Positions 55,505 to 64,000 of a DNA stretch of 64,000 nucleotides are shown here, piece by piece. The translations under genes were made by a program, and so were the position numbers. The stretch is from Streptomyces sp. SW4 (lineage in GTDB: Bacteria > Actinomycetota > Actinomycetes > Streptomycetales > Streptomycetaceae). Position 1 is the first letter of the stretch, and every line of letters begins with the position of its first letter. The DNA is taken from the NCBI GenBank assembly GCA_003248315.1, contig QKWM01000004.1, forward strand, positions 2,663,001 to 2,727,000, read 5' to 3'. Below the pieces are notes generated by a model. That model was not told where the DNA came from and did not search any database. It was given only the letters and a program-made list of their open reading frames with translations.

Positions 55505-56583
55505 TCACCGGCCGGTCCCGGGCGCCGGTCCGGTGCCGGTGCCAGGGGCGCCGGCCGGGTCCCCGTACAGCTCCTGGTACGACGGCCAGGTCCCGCCCGG
55601 CGCGTCCACGGACCGGGCCGCGCGCACCGCGCGCACGATCGCCCGGGTCACCATGTCCGCGCCCGCCGCCAGGATCTCGTTCAGCGCGAGCGGCCGGGCC
55701 GCGTCGAGGGCGCGGTCCCCGGTCGCCAGGGCGAACACCGTGTCCCCGTCGCTCAGCAGGTGCACCGGCCGCACCGCCCGCGCGATGCCGTCGTGCGCGG
55801 TGCCCGCCAGCTTCTGCGCCTGCGCCTTCGACAGCCCGGCGTCCGTGGCGACCACGGCGAGCGTCGTGTTCAGCGGCGGGGGCGCGTTCCGCGCCGCGGA
55901 CTCGGCGAGGCGCCGCCGCGCCGCCTCGTGCACCTGCGCCGCCGGGTAGGACACCCGCCGCCCCTCGAACAACTCCCCGTACAGCACGCCCGTCCCGGGG
56001 TCCACCGCCGACCCCACGGCGTTGGCCACCACCAGCGCCGCCACCGTCACCCCCGAGTCCAGGACCGTGCTCGCGCTGCCCACCCCGCCCTTGAGCGGTC
56101 CGACCACGGCTCCCGTCCCGGCCCCCACGCACCCCTGCGGCACCGGCGCGCCGGGCCCGCTCGCGTCGGCCGCCTCGACCGCCGCCCGGCCGAGGGCCGC
56201 GTCCGGGCGGGCCCGGAAGTCCCCGCCCCGCCCCAGGTCGAAGACACAGGCGGCCGGGACCACCGGCACCACGTGCGTCGGACCGGGCCCGACCCGCACG
56301 CCGCGCCCCCGCTCCTCCAGCCAGGCCATCACCCCGGACGCCGCGTCGAGCCCGTAGGCGCTGCCGCCGGTCAGCACCACCGCCTCGACCTTCTGCACGA
56401 GGTTGCGCGGATCGAGGGCGTCGGTCTCCTTGGTGCCGGGGCCGCCGCCGCGCACGTCCACCGCCGCGACGGCTCCGCCCTCGGGGCGAGCACGACCGTC
56501 GTGCCGGTGAGCCAGCCGTCCCCGGTGCGCGTGGCGTGCCCCACCCGCAGTCCGGCCACATCCGTCAGTGCGTCAACTGTCAT
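55505..56583 (-). CDS. P1-family (DmpA/NylC-like) N-terminal-nucleophile hydrolase (one frameshift)
   Basis: About 360 codons from ATG 56583 (MTVDALTDVAGLRVGHATRT). A base lost near 56480 leads into EAVVLTGGSAYGLDAASGVM, VPAACVFDLGRGGDFRARPD and the autoprocessing region PLNTTLAVVATDAGLSKAQA with AHDGIARAVRPVHLLSDGD. The Asn-Thr-Thr site should cleave itself to expose a Thr nucleophile. Relatives are aminopeptidases or oligoamide hydrolases. It follows the LtrA gene directly. Confidence 0.88.
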
Positions 56584-56587
56584 GCCG

Positions 56588-57826
56588 TCAGTCTCGTCCG
56601 CCGGCCCCGCCTCCGCCCTGGAGGGCGCCCGGCGGGCCGTGCGCGCCGTCAGCGTCACCCCGGTCGCCACCGCCAGAGCGGTGACGATCCCCGCCCGAGC
56701 ACCGCCCGTCACCGAGGAACGTGCAGCAGATCACCAGCAGCGCGGTCACCGGCAGCACCAGCTGCTGGGCGATGCCCACCTTGAAGTGCCGGGCGTGCAG
56801 GGCCCACACCGTCAGCAGGTACAGGGCCGTCGGCAGGGTCACCGCGGCGGCCGCCGCCAGCGTGGAGATGTGGGCCTTGCCGACCGCGTGCTCGACCGCC
56901 ACCTCCAGTCCCGCGCCGATCGCGGCGGCCGAGGCGAACACCAGGTAGTGGCCGTACCCCCACAGGAACGCCTGTCTGTTGGACCGCAGATGCCCGTGGA
57001 CCGGCACCACGAAGTAGATCCACCAGGCGGCGAACACGATCAGCAGCCCGCCCCGGCGATCGGCAGCACCTCGGCCAGTGCGTCGAACTCGTCGACGCCC
57101 GACTTCACCGCGACGGTGGCCGCGAGGACGGTCTCGCCGAGCACGATGATCGTGAACAGCCCGTACCGCTCGGCGATGTGGTGCGGATGCCAGGACGACG
57201 GGTGGTCCTTCTCCGCGAACACCGGTACGCACATCTCCAGCAGCGCCATCACCAGGAACAGCCACGGACGGCCGCTCTCCGGCAGGAAGAGCAGCCCCAG
57301 CCAGCCGATCTGGCAGAACAGCACACCGCCGGCGTACCGCAGGGCCATCACGCGCTCGTCGTGCGCGGCGCCGCGGGCCGCCCGCAGCCACTGCGCCACC
57401 AGCGCCAGGCGCATGATCGCGTAGCCCAGCCAGACGGCCAGGAAGTCGTGGCCCTCGAAGGCCCGCGAGACCCCGGCCGCCAGCACCAGGACCCCGGCCA
57501 TCTGCACCAGGGTGATCACGCGGTAGAGCACGTCGTCGTTGTCGTACGCCGAGGCGAACCAGGTGAAGTTCATCCACGCCCACCAGATGGCGAAGAACAC
57601 CATCGCGTAGTCGAGGATCCCCTCACCGCTGTGGCCCTCGGCGACGGCGTGCACCAGCTGGACGCCCGCCTGGGAGACGGCCACCACGAAGCACAGGTCG
57701 AAGAAGAGCTCCAGCGGCGAGGCGGTGCGGTGCGCCTCGTCCCGGCCGCGTGCCGTCAGCCTGCGCAGCGGCCCGCGGCCGCCGGGGGCGCCCGGGGCGG
57801 GGAGCGGGAGTCGAGCTGGACATCAT
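56588..57826 (-). CDS. ltrA: LtrA-family membrane protein (frame-disrupted)
   Basis: The core reads LRRLTARGRDEAHRTASPLE, LFFDLCFVVAVSQAGVQLVH, YAMVFFAIWWAWMNFTWFAS, WHPHHIAERYGLFTIIVLGE. These are signatures of low-temperature-requirement protein A, a polytopic membrane protein of unclear function. Frame changes occur near 57775 (separating the start MMSSSTPAPRP), 57050 and 56710. The C-terminal helix AGIVTALAVATGVTLTA lies in frame with the next gene's start with no stop between, so the exact end is uncertain. Confidence 0.78.
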
Positions 57827-57890
57827 GGTGTCCAGCACAACAGAACCGGCGCGGACCCGCAGCGGAAGCGGCCCGGACGAGCACGCGGGC

Positions 57891-57985
57891 GGCGGTCCGG
57901 CGGGGCGTGGGCGGTGGCCCGGCGGGGCGTGGGCGGCGGTCCGGCGGGAGTGCGGGCGGTGGTCCGGCGGGGGCGCGGGCGGGTG
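57891..57985 (+). repeat. 22-bp GC-rich tandem repeats
   Basis: About four imperfect copies of GGCGGTCCGGCGGGGCGTG-like units upstream of a small gene. G-rich on the + strand. Confidence 0.65.
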
Positions 57986-58025
57986 GTCGCGGAAGGGGCC
58001 GGTTCCGGCGCCGTACCCTGGACGC

Positions 58026-58226
58026 ATGAGCAGCACCCCCGACCCCGCCCCCGGCGCGGCGCGCGAGCCCCGCGCACCGAAGCCCGCGCTGGTCTTCGAC
58101 GACCCGCTGGACCAGCAGTCCTCGGACGACACCGACCGCGGATGGGGCGAGCGGCCGGCCACCGACGGCGACGCCGGGGCCGACCTGCGGCGGTTCCTGG
58201 ACGAGAAGCCGCCGCACCACCTCTGA
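58026..58226 (+). CDS. small acidic conserved protein, probably leaderless
   Basis: 66 residues. The C-terminal half is PALVFDDPLDQQSSDDTDRG, then GADLRRFLDEKPPHHL, strongly acidic and probably disordered. TACCCT ends 6 nt before the ATG with no ribosome site, as in leaderless mRNAs. Similar small proteins flank mscL in Streptomyces; function unknown. Confidence 0.7.
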   Translation: MSSTPDPAPGAAREPRAPKPALVFDDPLDQQSSDDTDRGWGERPATDGDAGADLRRFLDEKPPHHL

Positions 58227-58239
58227 GCCGGGGTCCCGG

Positions 58240-58706
58240 CTACGGCCGGTCGTGGCCCGAGCCGCGCTGGGCGACCAGGGCGTCCCGGATCTCCTTGAGC
58301 ACCTCCAGCTCGCTCACCTCGACGATCTCCTTCGTGCCCTCCCTCGCCTTCCGGCGGGCCTCCTGGCGGGCCAGGTACTTGGACATGGGCAGCACCATGA
58401 GGAAGTACACGACCGCCGCCGTGATCAGGAAGGACAGCGTCGCCCGAGGACGGAGCCCCACAGGATGCGGACGCCCGTGGCGGTGTCGCCCGTGCCGGTG
58501 CACGGCCCCTTGAGACAGGAGCTGTAGCTGTCCAGGCTCTGGGTGCCGAACGCTCCGACCAGTGGGTTGATGACCCCCTTCACCACCGAGTTGACGATGT
58601 TGGTGAAGGCGGCGCCGATGACGACGGCCACGGCCAGATCGATGACGTTCCCTCGCATCAGGAAGGCCTTGAAGCCTTCCCAGACGCTCGGCTGCTTCTC
58701 GCTCAC
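58240..58706 (-). CDS. mscL: large-conductance mechanosensitive channel (one frameshift)
   Basis: From GTG 58706: VWEGFKAFLMRGNVIDLAVA and VVIGAAFTNIVNSVVKGVIN are the MscL N-terminal helix and TM1 pore motif. A Cys-containing loop (SCLKGPCTGTGD) follows. After a base lost near 58443, TM2 is ATLSFLITAAVVYFLMVLPM, with a charged C-terminal helix (ELEVLKEIRDALVAQRG). The channel opens on hypo-osmotic shock to release solutes. About 156 codons. Confidence 0.93.
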
Positions 58707-58868
58707 CTCGGGGGCTCTCCTCGCGTGAACCGGCTGGCCCGGTGGGACCGGCCGGTTCGGTCGAACCGGCTGGACCGGCTGTGGAACAAAACGCTCCGCA
58801 ACCTACGTCAGCGTTGGGCCGTCCTGTCCAATCCGCTCGCTCGATCGAGGGACTTGACAGCCGATCGG

Positions 58869-59576
58869 TCACCACAGGGTCACCGCCAGGTGTTCCGTCG
58901 CGCCCGCCCCGGCGAGCCGGGGCGCCGCGGCGCGCGGAACCGAGAGGACGACCAGTGCGCCGCTCCCGTCGCCGTACCCCGCCTGCGGTACGCGCGTCAC
59001 CCGCGCCCGGCGGGCCACGACCTCCGCCCGGCCGCCCGACACCGCGTCCGCGGCGGCGACGACGTCGACCCGGTCGCCCGGCCGCAGCAGCCGCACGGTG
59101 GCCGCGTCGGCGATCCGCACCGGCACGCTCACCCGGCCGGTGCCGGCGCCCGAGCCACCACCCGTCCCGGTGCCCGGCTCCGGCCCGGCGGGGGAGGGCG
59201 GATGCGGATGGCCGCGTGCCCGGTGGGCGGCGTCCCCGGGGCCGGCGGCCAGCAGCGCCGCGGCGGTCAGGGCGAGCCCGGCCGCGACCGCCCGCCTGCG
59301 GTGCCGGACCAGCCGGTGCAGCGGGTACCGGCCGCCACGCACCCGCACCGGGGCGAACCGCGGCACCGGACAGGTCGGCGGCACGTCGCTCCCGGCCGGG
59401 TGCGGGGAGAGGGACACGGGGAAGGGGCGGCGGAGGACGGCAGGGACGAGAGGAGGGAAGAGACGGACGGGACGGGGGACACGGCGACCACCACCTGCGA
59501 CGACGGATCTGCGACGGATCTGCTGGCCCGTCCACGATGACCCGCCCCGCCGCACCGCGCCGCGACCCGTGCACAA
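58869..59576 (-). CDS. SAF/RcpC-type domain protein, membrane-anchored
   Basis: Up to 235 residues; the start is uncertain. A membrane segment (RRRAVAAGLALTAAALLAAG) is followed by a Gly/Pro linker. Then comes an SAF-type domain, VSVPVRIADAATVRLLRPGD and RVDVVAAADAVSGGRAEVVA to ALVVLSVPRAAAPRLAGAGA, as in CpaB/RcpC of Flp pilus assembly. Internal GTG codons could be the true start. No other pilus gene is nearby. Confidence 0.72.
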   Translation of the reverse strand: MCTGRGAVRRGGSSWTGQQIRRRSVVAGGGRRVPRPVRLFPPLVPAVLRRPFPVSLSPHPAGSDVPPTCPVPRFAPVRVRGGRYPLHRLVRHRRRAVAAGLALTAAALLAAGPGDAAHRARGHPHPPSPAGPEPGTGTGGGSGAGTGRVSVPVRIADAATVRLLRPGDRVDVVAAADAVSGGRAEVVARRARVTRVPQAGYGDGSGALVVLSVPRAAAPRLAGAGATEHLAVTLW

Positions 59577-59598
59577 CCCCGGGTTGTGGACAACTCCG

Positions 59599-59823
59599 TC
59601 ACCCGCACGTGTGGTCGAGCCAGTCGGTCAGCAGCCGGTCGACCTCCTCGGGGCGTTCCGCGGATGGAGACCGGCCGGCGCAGGCCCACCCTGGACGTGC
59701 TGGTGAGGCCGGCGAGGGAGTGAGGGAGCACGGCGTCTCCCTGGACGACCTGGCCGGCACCGCCCCGGCCTCCGGGCCCCGCGCCCCGAGGGCCCGCCGG
59801 CGGGTGGCGACCGCGCGGCCCAC
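59599..59823 (-). CDS. possible small protein, weak call
   Basis: An open frame of 74 residues whose end (SAERPEEVDRLLTDWLDHTC) reads like a real helix. The first 50 residues are Arg/Pro/Ser-rich and look like off-frame sequence, so a frame break is likely. It fills the gap between the SAF gene and mtnP. No family. Confidence 0.3.
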   Translation of the reverse strand: MGRAVATRRRALGARGPEAGAVPARSSRETPCSLTPSPASPARPGWACAGRSPSAERPEEVDRLLTDWLDHTCG

Positions 59824-59852
59824 GGGCTCCCGGCGGCGCCCGGGCGCCGCGC

Positions 59853-60695
59853 CTACGGCAGCACGAACCCCGGGTCCATCCCGCCGAGCGCCCGCGTGCA
59901 GGGGCAGTCCCGTTCCCCGGTCGCCGGCAGCGCGGCCACCGCGTCGAACAGCACCCCGCGCAGCCGGTCCACGTTGGCGGCGAAGACCCGCAGCACCTCG
60001 TCGTGCGAGACGCCCTCACCGGACTCGGCGCCCGCGTCGAGGTCGGTGACCAGCGTCAGGGACGTGTAGCAGAGCTCCAGCTCACGGGCGAGCGCCGCCT
60101 CCGGGTGGCCGGTCATGCCCACCACGGACCAGCCCTGCGCCCGGTGCCACAGGGATTCGGCGCGGGTCGAGAAGCGCGGTCCCTCGACCACGACCAGGGT
60201 CCCGCCGTCCACCGGTTCCCAGTCCCGGCCGCGCGCGGCCTTGAGCGCCGCCGCCCGCCCGGCGGGGCAGTAGGGGTCGGCCAGCGAGACGTGCACGACG
60301 TTGGGCACCGTGCCGTCGGGCAGCGGCAGGCCGTCGAAGTAGGTCGTGGTCCGGGACTTGGTCCGGTCGACGAACTGGTCGGGCACGAGCAGCGTGCCCG
60401 GCCCGTACTCGGGCCGCAGACCGCCGACCGCGCAGGGGCCGAGGACCTGGCGCACGCCGAGCGCACGGAGCGCCCAGAGGTTGGCGCGGTAGTTGATCCG
60501 GTGCGGGGGCAGATGGTGGCCGCGCCCGTGCCGGGGGAGGAAGGCGACCCGCCGGCCCGCGACCTCGCCGACGAAGAGGGAGTCGCTGGGCGGCCCGTAC
60601 GGGGTCTGGACGGGGACCTCGGTCACGTCGTCGAGGAACGAGTAGAAACCCGATCCGCCGATCACGCCGATCTCGGCCTGCACGCTGTTCGCCAT
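59853..60695 (-). CDS. mtnP: S-methyl-5'-thioadenosine phosphorylase
   Basis: 280 residues of the PNP/MTAP family: IGVIGGSGFYSFLDDVTEVP, RRVAFLPRHGRGHHLPPHRI, INYRANLWALRALGVRQVLG, VVVEGPRFSTRAESLWHRAQ, VGMTGHPEAALARELELCYT and TLVTDLDAG. Splits methylthioadenosine into adenine and 5-methylthioribose 1-phosphate in methionine salvage. An intact frame. The FmdB zinc-ribbon gene lies upstream on the same strand. Confidence 0.93.
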   Translation of the reverse strand: MANSVQAEIGVIGGSGFYSFLDDVTEVPVQTPYGPPSDSLFVGEVAGRRVAFLPRHGRGHHLPPHRINYRANLWALRALGVRQVLGPCAVGGLRPEYGPGTLLVPDQFVDRTKSRTTTYFDGLPLPDGTVPNVVHVSLADPYCPAGRAAALKAARGRDWEPVDGGTLVVVEGPRFSTRAESLWHRAQGWSVVGMTGHPEAALARELELCYTSLTLVTDLDAGAESGEGVSHDEVLRVFAANVDRLRGVLFDAVAALPATGERDCPCTRALGGMDPGFVLP

Positions 60696-60823
60696 GCCCG
60701 CACCCTAACCGCCGGACCGGTGCCCGAGAACGCCGCGGACCCCGCCGCCGCACACCGGGTGCCCGCCGCCGAAACCGCCGCGGACCCCGCCGTCGTACGA
60801 CGGCGGGGTCCGGTGGGTCTGCG

Positions 60824-61117
60824 TTACGCGGCGGTGCTGCCGGCGCTCGAGGACGAGCCCGAGGACGAACCGGAGTCCGAGGAGGACGACGAGGACGAGG
60901 ACGACGACTTCGACGACGCCGGCGAGCTGCTCGACGAGGAGCCGCGGCTGTCGTTGCGGTAGAAGCCGGAGCCCTTGAAGACGATGCCGACGGCCGAGAA
61001 GACCTTCTTGAGGCGGCCCTTGCAGCTCGGGCACTCGGTCAGGGCGTCGTCGGTGAACTTCTGCACCGCCTCGAGGCCCTCGCCGCACTCGGTGCACTGG
61101 TACTGGTAGGTCGGCAC
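60824..61117 (-). CDS. FmdB-family zinc-ribbon protein with Ser-rich tail
   Basis: 97 residues. I choose GTG 61117 because AGGAGG stands 5-6 nt upstream; ATG 61144 would start inside the CIRCE-like element. The zinc ribbon has Cys8, Cys11, Cys29 and Cys32 (YQCTECGE, TECPSCKG), followed by LKKVFSAVGIVFKGSGFYRN, the FmdB hallmark. The last 35 residues are almost pure Ser with Gly/Asp. Role unknown, regulatory or redox suggested; the CIRCE-like site points to heat-shock control. Confidence 0.9.
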   Translation of the reverse strand: MPTYQYQCTECGEGLEAVQKFTDDALTECPSCKGRLKKVFSAVGIVFKGSGFYRNDSRGSSSSSSPASSKSSSSSSSSSSDSGSSSGSSSSAGSTAA

Positions 61118-61127
61118 TGTCTTCCTC

Positions 61128-61154
61128 CTGGCACTCTCACTCAATGAGTGCTAA
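61128..61154 (-). promoter_or_regulatory. CIRCE-like HrcA operator
   Basis: CTGGCACTC, 9 nt, GAGTGCTAA. The right arm matches the CIRCE consensus TTAGCACTC-N9-GAGTGCTAA exactly, the left arm in 7 of 9 positions, and the spacer is exactly 9. It overlaps the ribosome site of the FmdB gene, a typical CIRCE position. Confidence 0.65.
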
Positions 61155-62466
61155 CGACGGTCCATAGTGACGCATTCCCCGGGATCAGTCCACTGCGGCG
61201 GGCACGCGGTGACCCACGCCACGTGCGACCGTGCGTCCGCGCGGGGCGCCGCCAGCCGGGACCGCAGGGCCACGAGGGTCAGCAGGGCGAGGACCGTGCC
61301 GCCCATCGGCACGAGGAATCCCGCACCGTCCCACAGCCGGTCCTCCAGCTGGCCGGCGACCGTGACGGCCGCCGCCTGGCCGAGCGCGACGGCGCCGGTG
61401 AGCCAGGTGAACGCCTCCGTGCGGGCCCCGGCCGGCACCAGGCCCTCGACCAGGGTGTAGCCGGTGATCAGGGCGGGCGCGATGCACACGCCGACGAGCA
61501 GGCCGAGACCGGCCAGCACCGGAACCGAGTGCGCGGCCCACAGGCCGGACGCGGTCAGCGCGAGGGCGGTGTAGCCGACGAGCAGGCGGCGCTGGGGGCC
61601 ACCTTCCACGCGACGGCGCCGCAGACGACGCCGGAGAGCATGTTGCCCGCGGCGAAGATGCCGTACAGGACGCCGTTCAGGCCGGGCTCGCCGATGGACT
61701 CGGTGAAGGCGGCCAGCGCGACCTGCATGCCGCCGAAGACGGAGCCGATGCCGAGGAAGGTCACGACGAGCACGCGCACGCCGGGGACGCGCAGCGCGGA
61801 GGCGTGCTCCACGCGCGCGTGGCCGTCGGCGGAGCCGCCGACCGGGGGCTGGGTGCCCTTCTGGGCGGCGAACAGCAGACCGCCCACCAGGGTCAGCGCG
61901 GCCTCCGTGACCAGGCCGGCGGCCGGGTCCACGGCCGTGCACAGGGCGGTGGCGAGCAGCGGGCCGACGACGAAGGTCAGCTCGTCGGTGACCGACTCGA
62001 AGGCGGCCGCGGTGGTCATCAGGGGCGAGCCCTTGAGCTTCACTCCCCAGCGGGCGCGCACCATGGGCCCGATCTGCGGCACCGAGGCACCGGTGGGAAC
62101 GGCGGCGGCGAACAGCGCCCACAGGGGCGCGTCCCCGAGCGCGAGGGCGGTGAGGGCCAGGCCGGCGGCGGTGTGCACGAGCACGCCGGGGAGCAGGACG
62201 GCACGCTGTCCGTAGCGGTCGGCGAGCCGCCCGGTGTACGGCGCGAACAGCGCCATGGAGACGCCCGTGACGGCCGCGACGGCGCCCGCGGCACCGTAGG
62301 AGCCGGTGGTGTGCTGCACGAGCAGCACGATGGAGAGCGTCAGCATCGCGAACGGCTGGCGCGCCGCGAAGCCGGGGAGCAGGAAGGTCCAGGCGCCGCG
62401 GGTGCGCAGCAGCTGTCCGTACCCCGGGCGGGACGCCTTCCGGGACGCAGTGACCGTGGATGCCAC
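61151..62466 (-). CDS. MFS transporter (one frameshift)
   Basis: About 439 codons from GTG 62466. Twelve helices. Motif A-like APYTGRLADRYGQRAVLL and the SetA-like AAFESVTDELTFVVGPLLAT are present. A base lost near 61598 separates it from LLVGYTALALTASGLWAAHS and LITGYTLVEGLVPAGARTEA, which continue to the stop. The family of Streptomyces MFS proteins of unknown substrate. The stop codon lies within the CIRCE-like element of the next gene. Confidence 0.85.
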
Positions 62467-62852
62467 GGCCCGTGCCTTTCCGCCGCCTGGTAGCGCGGCC
62501 CCGGCTTGTGGCCGGAGCGGCACCGAGAGCTGTCCTCTTGCGCGGACTGCGGTAGATACCGGAGCCCGCTGCGATGAGAGGGGGGCGTTCCGGCCGCCAT
62601 ACGGTCGCGCCAGCCCTGCGTCAGGCAGAGTTGGTTCGATCAGGTGACGCCCTCATTGTACAAGGGAGAACCAGCGGGATCCCTGTGAAAGCGAGCACGG
62701 GCGAATCCTTCACCTGCGATTCCCGCCCCGTTCGCCGACCCGGCCACGGACACCCGGCCACCGGCAGCCGGCCACCGGCCACCGGCACCGGCCCACGCAC
62801 ACCCGGCCCCGGCACAGGGCCACGCACACCCGGCCTCCGGCCCCCGGCCGGG
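62467..62852. repeat. spacer with CCGGCCACCGG repeats
   Basis: 62741-62850 holds repeated CCGGCCACCGG and CCACGCACACCCGGCC words. Upstream, around 62640-62720, is a less GC-rich patch containing TTGTACAAGG, a possible promoter region for the leftward MFS gene. No gene. Confidence 0.5.
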
Positions 62853-64000
62853 TCACCCCGTGCCCAGCCACCCCGCCAGCTTGCCGCCGCGTCCGACCGC
62901 CCGCAGGCGCCGCTCGGCGGCGTCCCGGACCGGGTCGGTGGCGACCACGAGCAGCTCGTCCCCGCGCCGCAGCACCGTGGACGGCTGCGGCACGAAGGAC
63001 TTCTCCTCGCGGACGACGAGGGTGACCGCGGCGCCGGTCGGCAGCCGCAGCTCGCCGACCTCGACGCCGTGCATCTTCGACCCCTCGGGGATGGCGACGG
63101 ACAGCAGATGACCGCGCAGCCGCTCCAGCGGCGCCGACTCGATGCCGAGGTCGGCGGCCTCGGCGGAGTCCCCGAGGCGCAGCTTGCGCGCGAGCCACGG
63201 CAGCGTCGGCCCCTGGACCAGCGTGTAGACGATGACCAGGACGAAGACCATGTTGAAGATCGAGCGGCTGCCCGCCACGCCCTCCACCATCGGGATCGTC
63301 GCCAGGATGATGGGGACCGCGCCGCGCAGCCCGGCCCAGGACATGAGGGTCTGCTCCTGCCAGGGCACCCGGAACGGCAGCAGGCACAGCACCACGCTCA
63401 GCGGCCGGGCCACCATGGTCAGCACCAGGCCGATGACGAGCGCGGGCAGGATGTCGTCGACCAGTTCGTGCGGGGTGACCAGCAGGCCGAGCAGGACGAA
63501 CATGCCGATCTGGGCCAGCCAGCCCAGCCCGTCGGCGAACCCCCGGGTGGCCGGCCAGTGCGGCAGCCGGGCGTTGCCCATGACCATCGAGGCGAGGTAG
63601 ACGGCGAGGAAGCCGCTGCCGTGGGCCATGGCGCCGGCCGCGTAGGCGGCGACGGCGATGGCCATGACGGCGATCGGGTAGAGGCCGGACGCCGGCAGCG
63701 CCACGTGCCGCAGGCCCCAGGAGCCCAGCCAGCCCACCGCGAGTCCGATGGCGGCGCCGATGGCCAGCTCCAGCGCTATCTCGCCGATCAGCAGATACCA
63801 GTGTTCGATCGGCCCGGCGGTGGAGAAGGAGACCACCAGGATGACCACCGGGGCGTCGTTGAAGCCCGACTCGGCCTCCAGCGTGCCCGTCACGCGCGAG
63901 GGCAGCGGGATGCGGCGCAGGACCGAGAAGACGGCCGCCGCGTCCGTGGAGGACACCACCGCACCGATGATCAGTGCCTGCCGCCACTCCAGCCCGGTGA
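62853..64000 (-). CDS. potassium/proton antiporter, CPA1 type with RCK_C domain (partial at right edge)
   Basis: The open frame runs off the right edge, so the N-terminus is missing. Visible: VVSSTDAAAVFSVLRRIPLP and TGTLEAESGFNDAPVVILVV (the CPA1 ion-binding ND region), then GLRGAVPIILATIPMVEGVA, membrane helices and a C-terminal RCK_C/TrkA_C domain (MHGVEVGELRLPTGAAVTLV, VLRRGDELLVVATDPVRDA). It matches NhaP2/CvrA K+/H+ antiporters regulated by nucleotide or ligand binding. At least 382 codons. Confidence 0.93.
   Translation of the reverse strand, partial: TGLEWRQALIIGAVVSSTDAAAVFSVLRRIPLPSRVTGTLEAESGFNDAPVVILVVSFSTAGPIEHWYLLIGEIALELAIGAAIGLAVGWLGSWGLRHVALPASGLYPIAVMAIAVAAYAAGAMAHGSGFLAVYLASMVMGNARLPHWPATRGFADGLGWLAQIGMFVLLGLLVTPHELVDDILPALVIGLVLTMVARPLSVVLCLLPFRVPWQEQTLMSWAGLRGAVPIILATIPMVEGVAGSRSIFNMVFVLVIVYTLVQGPTLPWLARKLRLGDSAEAADLGIESAPLERLRGHLLSVAIPEGSKMHGVEVGELRLPTGAAVTLVVREEKSFVPQPSTVLRRGDELLVVATDPVRDAAERRLRAVGRGGKLAGWLGTG

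Noticed and set aside
56371..56712. Translational fusion of LtrA to the P1 peptidase
   Set aside because: The frame is open from the LtrA C-terminal helix into the peptidase start. However, LtrA is broken in several places here and the two families are not known to fuse, so a missed stop is more likely.

Overview
The window is chromosomal DNA of a Streptomyces or a very close relative. G+C is extreme and third codon positions are almost all G or C. Starts are often GTG, neighbours overlap by ATGA, and the gene families are typical: an FbiC F420 enzyme, an HrdD sigma factor, two WhiJ/Scr1-type XRE regulators with a DUF397 partner, a GPP34 protein, tandem-IclR and WYL regulators, and many secreted or membrane proteins. 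No biosynthetic gene cluster, rRNA, CRISPR array, transposase or replication origin is visible.

Layout. 0.1-10 kb: PHP metallohydrolase, fbiC, small membrane proteins, a degenerate ADP-ribosylglycohydrolase followed by a beta-propeller, and a sodium:solute symporter. 10-19 kb: a large membrane protein, an acidic-tailed D-Ala-D-Ala carboxypeptidase divergent from a GPP34 protein, an XRE/DUF397 regulatory pair, a MerR regulator and a glutathione peroxidase. 19-32 kb: an ArsR/MFS divergent pair with a palindromic operator, secreted proteins, a PP2C phosphatase, an inactive-looking AbiEii-type nucleotidyltransferase, an Imm49 fusion, a TagC-like Tat-exported propeller, an AraC regulator and an SDR. 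32.5-36.9 kb: a small island downstream of tRNA-Arg(CCU), bounded by a 31-bp duplication of the tRNA 3' end. It carries XRE regulators, a DUF6879-type fusion and small translationally coupled proteins, but no integrase.

37-50 kb: tandem-IclR regulator, M6 protease, TetR/MFS, MarR/ring-cleavage dioxygenase, hrdD with a textbook SigR promoter, TetR, and a WYL/MFS divergent pair with an 11+11 palindrome. 50-54.5 kb: a fructose operon (DeoR regulator, 1-phosphofructokinase, PTS EIIABC) with a promoter, 10-bp-phased repeats and a strong terminator. 54.5-64 kb: DUF6227, P1 peptidase, LtrA, MscL, SAF-domain protein, mtnP, an FmdB zinc ribbon under a CIRCE-like element, an MFS protein, and the end of a K+/H+ antiporter running off the right edge.

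Caveat. About 40 single-base indels, nearly all deletions, interrupt about 25 otherwise well-conserved genes. They sit mostly in G/C runs, and each protein continues in another frame right after the break. This pattern looks like sequencing error rather than gene decay, so interrupted genes are given as full spans with the break positions. Exact starts, fusions and pseudogene calls in this sequence should be read with that in mind. Functional statements rest on family resemblance read by eye; no database search was run.
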